A DNA stretch of 64,000 bases, from positions 15,238,815 through 15,302,814 of the forward strand of contig NC_092864.1 of assembly GCF_032062135.1 (NCBI RefSeq). The letters are read 5' to 3'. Every line of letters begins with the position of its first letter. Position 1 is the stretch's first letter. Below the pieces are notes generated by a model, which made no database searches, had not been told where the DNA came from, and worked only from the letters and a program-made list of their open reading frames with translations. The DNA is from Pyxicephalus adspersus. Taxonomy: Eukaryota; Chordata; Amphibia; Anura; Pyxicephalidae. Positions 61,740 through 64,000 of this stretch are shown in pieces. The translations under genes and the position numbers were made by a program.

Positions 61740-63115
61740 ACATTATAGCTAATATGGGCTGTAAGCACCAGTAAGTAGACCTTCTATCAACCATATGCTG
61801 GGTTCACATTCCATAAATATTCGCAAGAAGCAATAGGTCCACTTATGGCCCAACAAACATCCGTCTGATCTAAACGCATTAAAACACATTTGCAGCCAAT
61901 ATTGTTTTATTTAATTTTTGCCATTTGTGACAGAGTAAATCCTCAGATATTTTACATAACTTTTCAATAACTCAATGAGTCTATACCTCACCCCCCAGGG
62001 CCGGATAACCTACCTCACCATGTCTCATGTTGTCACCTGCCTATTAAACATAAATACATTGTATAGGCTCATGGGCAGGGAATGATTTCTGCATAAACAT
62101 CACAGCTCAATGAAAGGAAAAAACATAGTTTGTGTATAAAGTTCCTGCACCTTGCGCCCTATATGAGGGGATACCATCTCCAACCTACCTTAATTACAGA
62201 GCAATGGGTCTGCAGGTAGAGGTGGCGCGGCTAATGTCCCAGAAGGAAAGTCGCAACACTCAGGAAAGAACTGGGCGTTGCGAAGAATGATGAACATAGC
62301 GAAGAAAGATAAAGGCAGCCGGTAATCTACTGATAACAGTCATTCAAAAACACACACATAGCTCCACACCGACTGCCAACATACAGGGCGGGAATGTGCA
62401 AGCTTGCTCAAGATATTAAAGGCTTGGCCAAAACGGAACCACTGATGGCTCGTGGAGTGCCAAGGTGAGCATACAGCTGCTTAATTAAAAAAATTAAAAA
62501 AAAAATAAAAAAGATTTATGAAAACCTGCTGTGTGCATGTTGACTGGCAGATGGCGCTGTAGATCCCCTTTCATAGCATTAGCATTGTATTATTTTTTAG
62601 CTGAGGTTTCAATTAGAGAAAAGAAGCCTTAAAGCTGTCCCCTAGCTTTGCAATACAGCAAACAATGGCAGAATAAGCAGTGGAAAAAGAATGTATTTAT
62701 ATATATCAGACTGGCTGAACCAGGACTGGACTGTATTACCCAAAGCAATCAATGAGTTTCAAACAAGTAGGCGCACCACTGATAAAAGTCAGAATGAAAG
62801 GATTACTTATCAGTCACAAGGGTTGGGGCTGTAAAACTGGATGAACAGCACATAAAGCAACCAATCAGATTGTAGCGACTGTTATTTTTATAGAATAAAA
62901 ATGAAAGTGAACAGAAACTGCAACTCCACCACTTATACAGACTTATAAAAAGTTCAAAGTCCCATCAAGAAATCCAAAGCTTGATAAAGGACACTGATAT
63001 TAACACGGATCATATAAAGCTTATCATTGATTTCAAATGGAAAAAAACAATAAAATTCAAATTGGTCAGCTGAGGAGAGACGATTGCTGGAAACATTTAC
63101 ATTTCATATGGCACT
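61740..63115. other. Noncoding stretch between two minisatellites
   Basis: About 62190-62340 is less AT-rich, with CpGs (GGTGGCGCGGCTAATG) and a minus-strand donor-like TTAAG|GTAGGT near 62193: a weak candidate for a first noncoding CAPN15 exon. A long A-rich run lies at 62485-62515. Confidence 0.25.
62544..62560 (+). promoter_or_regulatory. CTCF-like site 7
   Basis: CTGGCAGATGGCGCTGT matches the CTCF core on the plus strand. Confidence 0.45.
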
Positions 63116-63119
63116 AAAG

Positions 63120-63905
63120 CTGGGGGGGGGGGGGGGAGGGGGTAATGGGGGGGGGATGGTTATGACAGGGGGAGTACAGAGCAGACAGGTGAAGTAAAGG
63201 GGGTAAAGACAAGGAGGTAGTTTATAGGATACATGAAATTATAGGGGTAGCTGATGATGATGATGGGGGCAGTCTACGGTGGGGGTAGCTGATGATGATG
63301 ATGAGGGCAGTCTATAGTGATGATGACGGGGCAGTATATGGCGATGATGGGGGCGCAGTATATGGCGATGATGGGGGCGCAGTATATGGCGATGATGGGG
63401 GCAGTGTATGGAGATGATGGGGGCAGTATATGGAGATGATGGGGGCAGTATATGATAGTGATGGGGGCAGTATATGGCGATGATGGGGGAAGTATTTGGT
63501 GATGATGGGAGCAGTCTATGGTGGGGGTAACTGATGATGATGATGGGGGCAGTCTATGGTGATGATGGGAGCAGTATTTCGTGATGATGGGGGCAGTATT
63601 TCGTGATGATGGCAGTCCATGGTGATGATGGGGGCAGTATATGGTGATGATGGGGGCAGTATATGGTGATGATGATGGCAGTCTATGGTGATGATGGTGG
63701 TTGTATATGGTGATGATGGGGGCAGTATATGGATGATGGGGGCAGTATATGGTGATGATGATGGCAGTCTATGGTGATGATGGTGGTTGTATATGGTGAT
63801 GATGGGGGCAGTATATGGTGATGATGGGGGCAGTATATGGTGATGATGGGGGTAGTATATGGTGGGGGTAGCTAATGATGATAATGAAGGGGGTGTGTGG
63901 GGGAG
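63120..63905. repeat. G run and 22-bp G-rich minisatellite
   Basis: A G run with an A or two (63122-63155) precedes an array of GATGATGGGGGCAGTATATG plus GT (22 bp), interspersed with longer variants (GGTGGGGGTAGCTGATGATG). Strong purine/G bias on the plus strand, so quadruplexes are plausible. Confidence 0.93.
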
Positions 63906-64000
63906 GGTGGCCCCTGTAACTCACTACATGGTGCCATTAACCACTGCAGCGACTGAAAGGAGACTCTTGTGCAGTGCAGACCCAGGAAGGGTTAATAATT

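Overview
This window is vertebrate nuclear DNA, almost certainly from a frog (anuran amphibian) and probably a ranoid. The evidence is a spliced, strongly vertebrate-like calpain-15 gene with GT-AG introns, long AT-rich noncoding stretches, and interspersed repeats of amphibian type: L2 LINE 3' ends, a tRNA-derived SINE with an L2-like tail, an L1-type LINE, mariner and Tc1 relics, and many short inverted-repeat DNA elements. The species is inference. I see no bacterial or phage features, operons, CRISPR arrays, tRNA or rRNA genes.

The one gene I can assemble is CAPN15 (calpain-15, SOLH family) on the minus strand. I traced eleven coding exons from the start codon at 41224 to the stop codon at 28372-28374. 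Their lengths sum to 2955 nt, giving 984 residues plus a stop, with every splice phase consistent. The protein has five RanBP2-type zinc fingers, a calpain protease core with Cys447, His612 and Asn632, and the SOL-homology C-terminus. A short 5' UTR piece precedes the ATG in the first coding exon, so at least one noncoding 5' exon lies upstream, at higher coordinates. Only weak candidates for it are visible, near 51.5 kb and 62.2 kb.

From 1 to 28 kb the sequence is mostly noncoding. It holds one convincing unidentified coding exon (1362-1492, minus), a tandem array at 2.4-3.3 kb, a CpG-containing promoter-like stretch at 6.4-6.6 kb, and an A/T desert at 8.3-8.95 kb. Two arrays of one C-rich minisatellite (10.1-11.2 and 13.4-13.9 kb) flank GC-rich islands that could be regulatory. 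Further on are a multi-hairpin DNA element (three copies, 17.3-20.7 kb), paired CTCF-like motifs at 21.9 kb and a long degenerate array at 23.1-24.4 kb. From 28 to 41 kb lies CAPN15, with introns carrying a deleted mariner, a full SINE, a foldback hairpin, an L1 fragment beside an 81-base assembly gap, and a hAT-like element.

From 41 to 64 kb no coding exon is recognisable. This part holds a Tc1 relic, several inverted-repeat elements (one with arms of about 100 bp), a dimeric satellite (49.8-51.1 kb), a 1-kb polypurine tract (54.8-55.9 kb), an L2 LINE end, and two minisatellites at the right end that share a core in opposite orientation.

No new enzymatic or defence system is visible. The most unusual items are the four-hairpin element, the dimeric satellite, the inverted minisatellite pair, the unidentified exon, the LINE/SINE tail sharing and the oriented CTCF-like motifs around CAPN15. 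Most long open frames outside CAPN15 are by-products of tandem or low-complexity repeats and are not annotated as genes.
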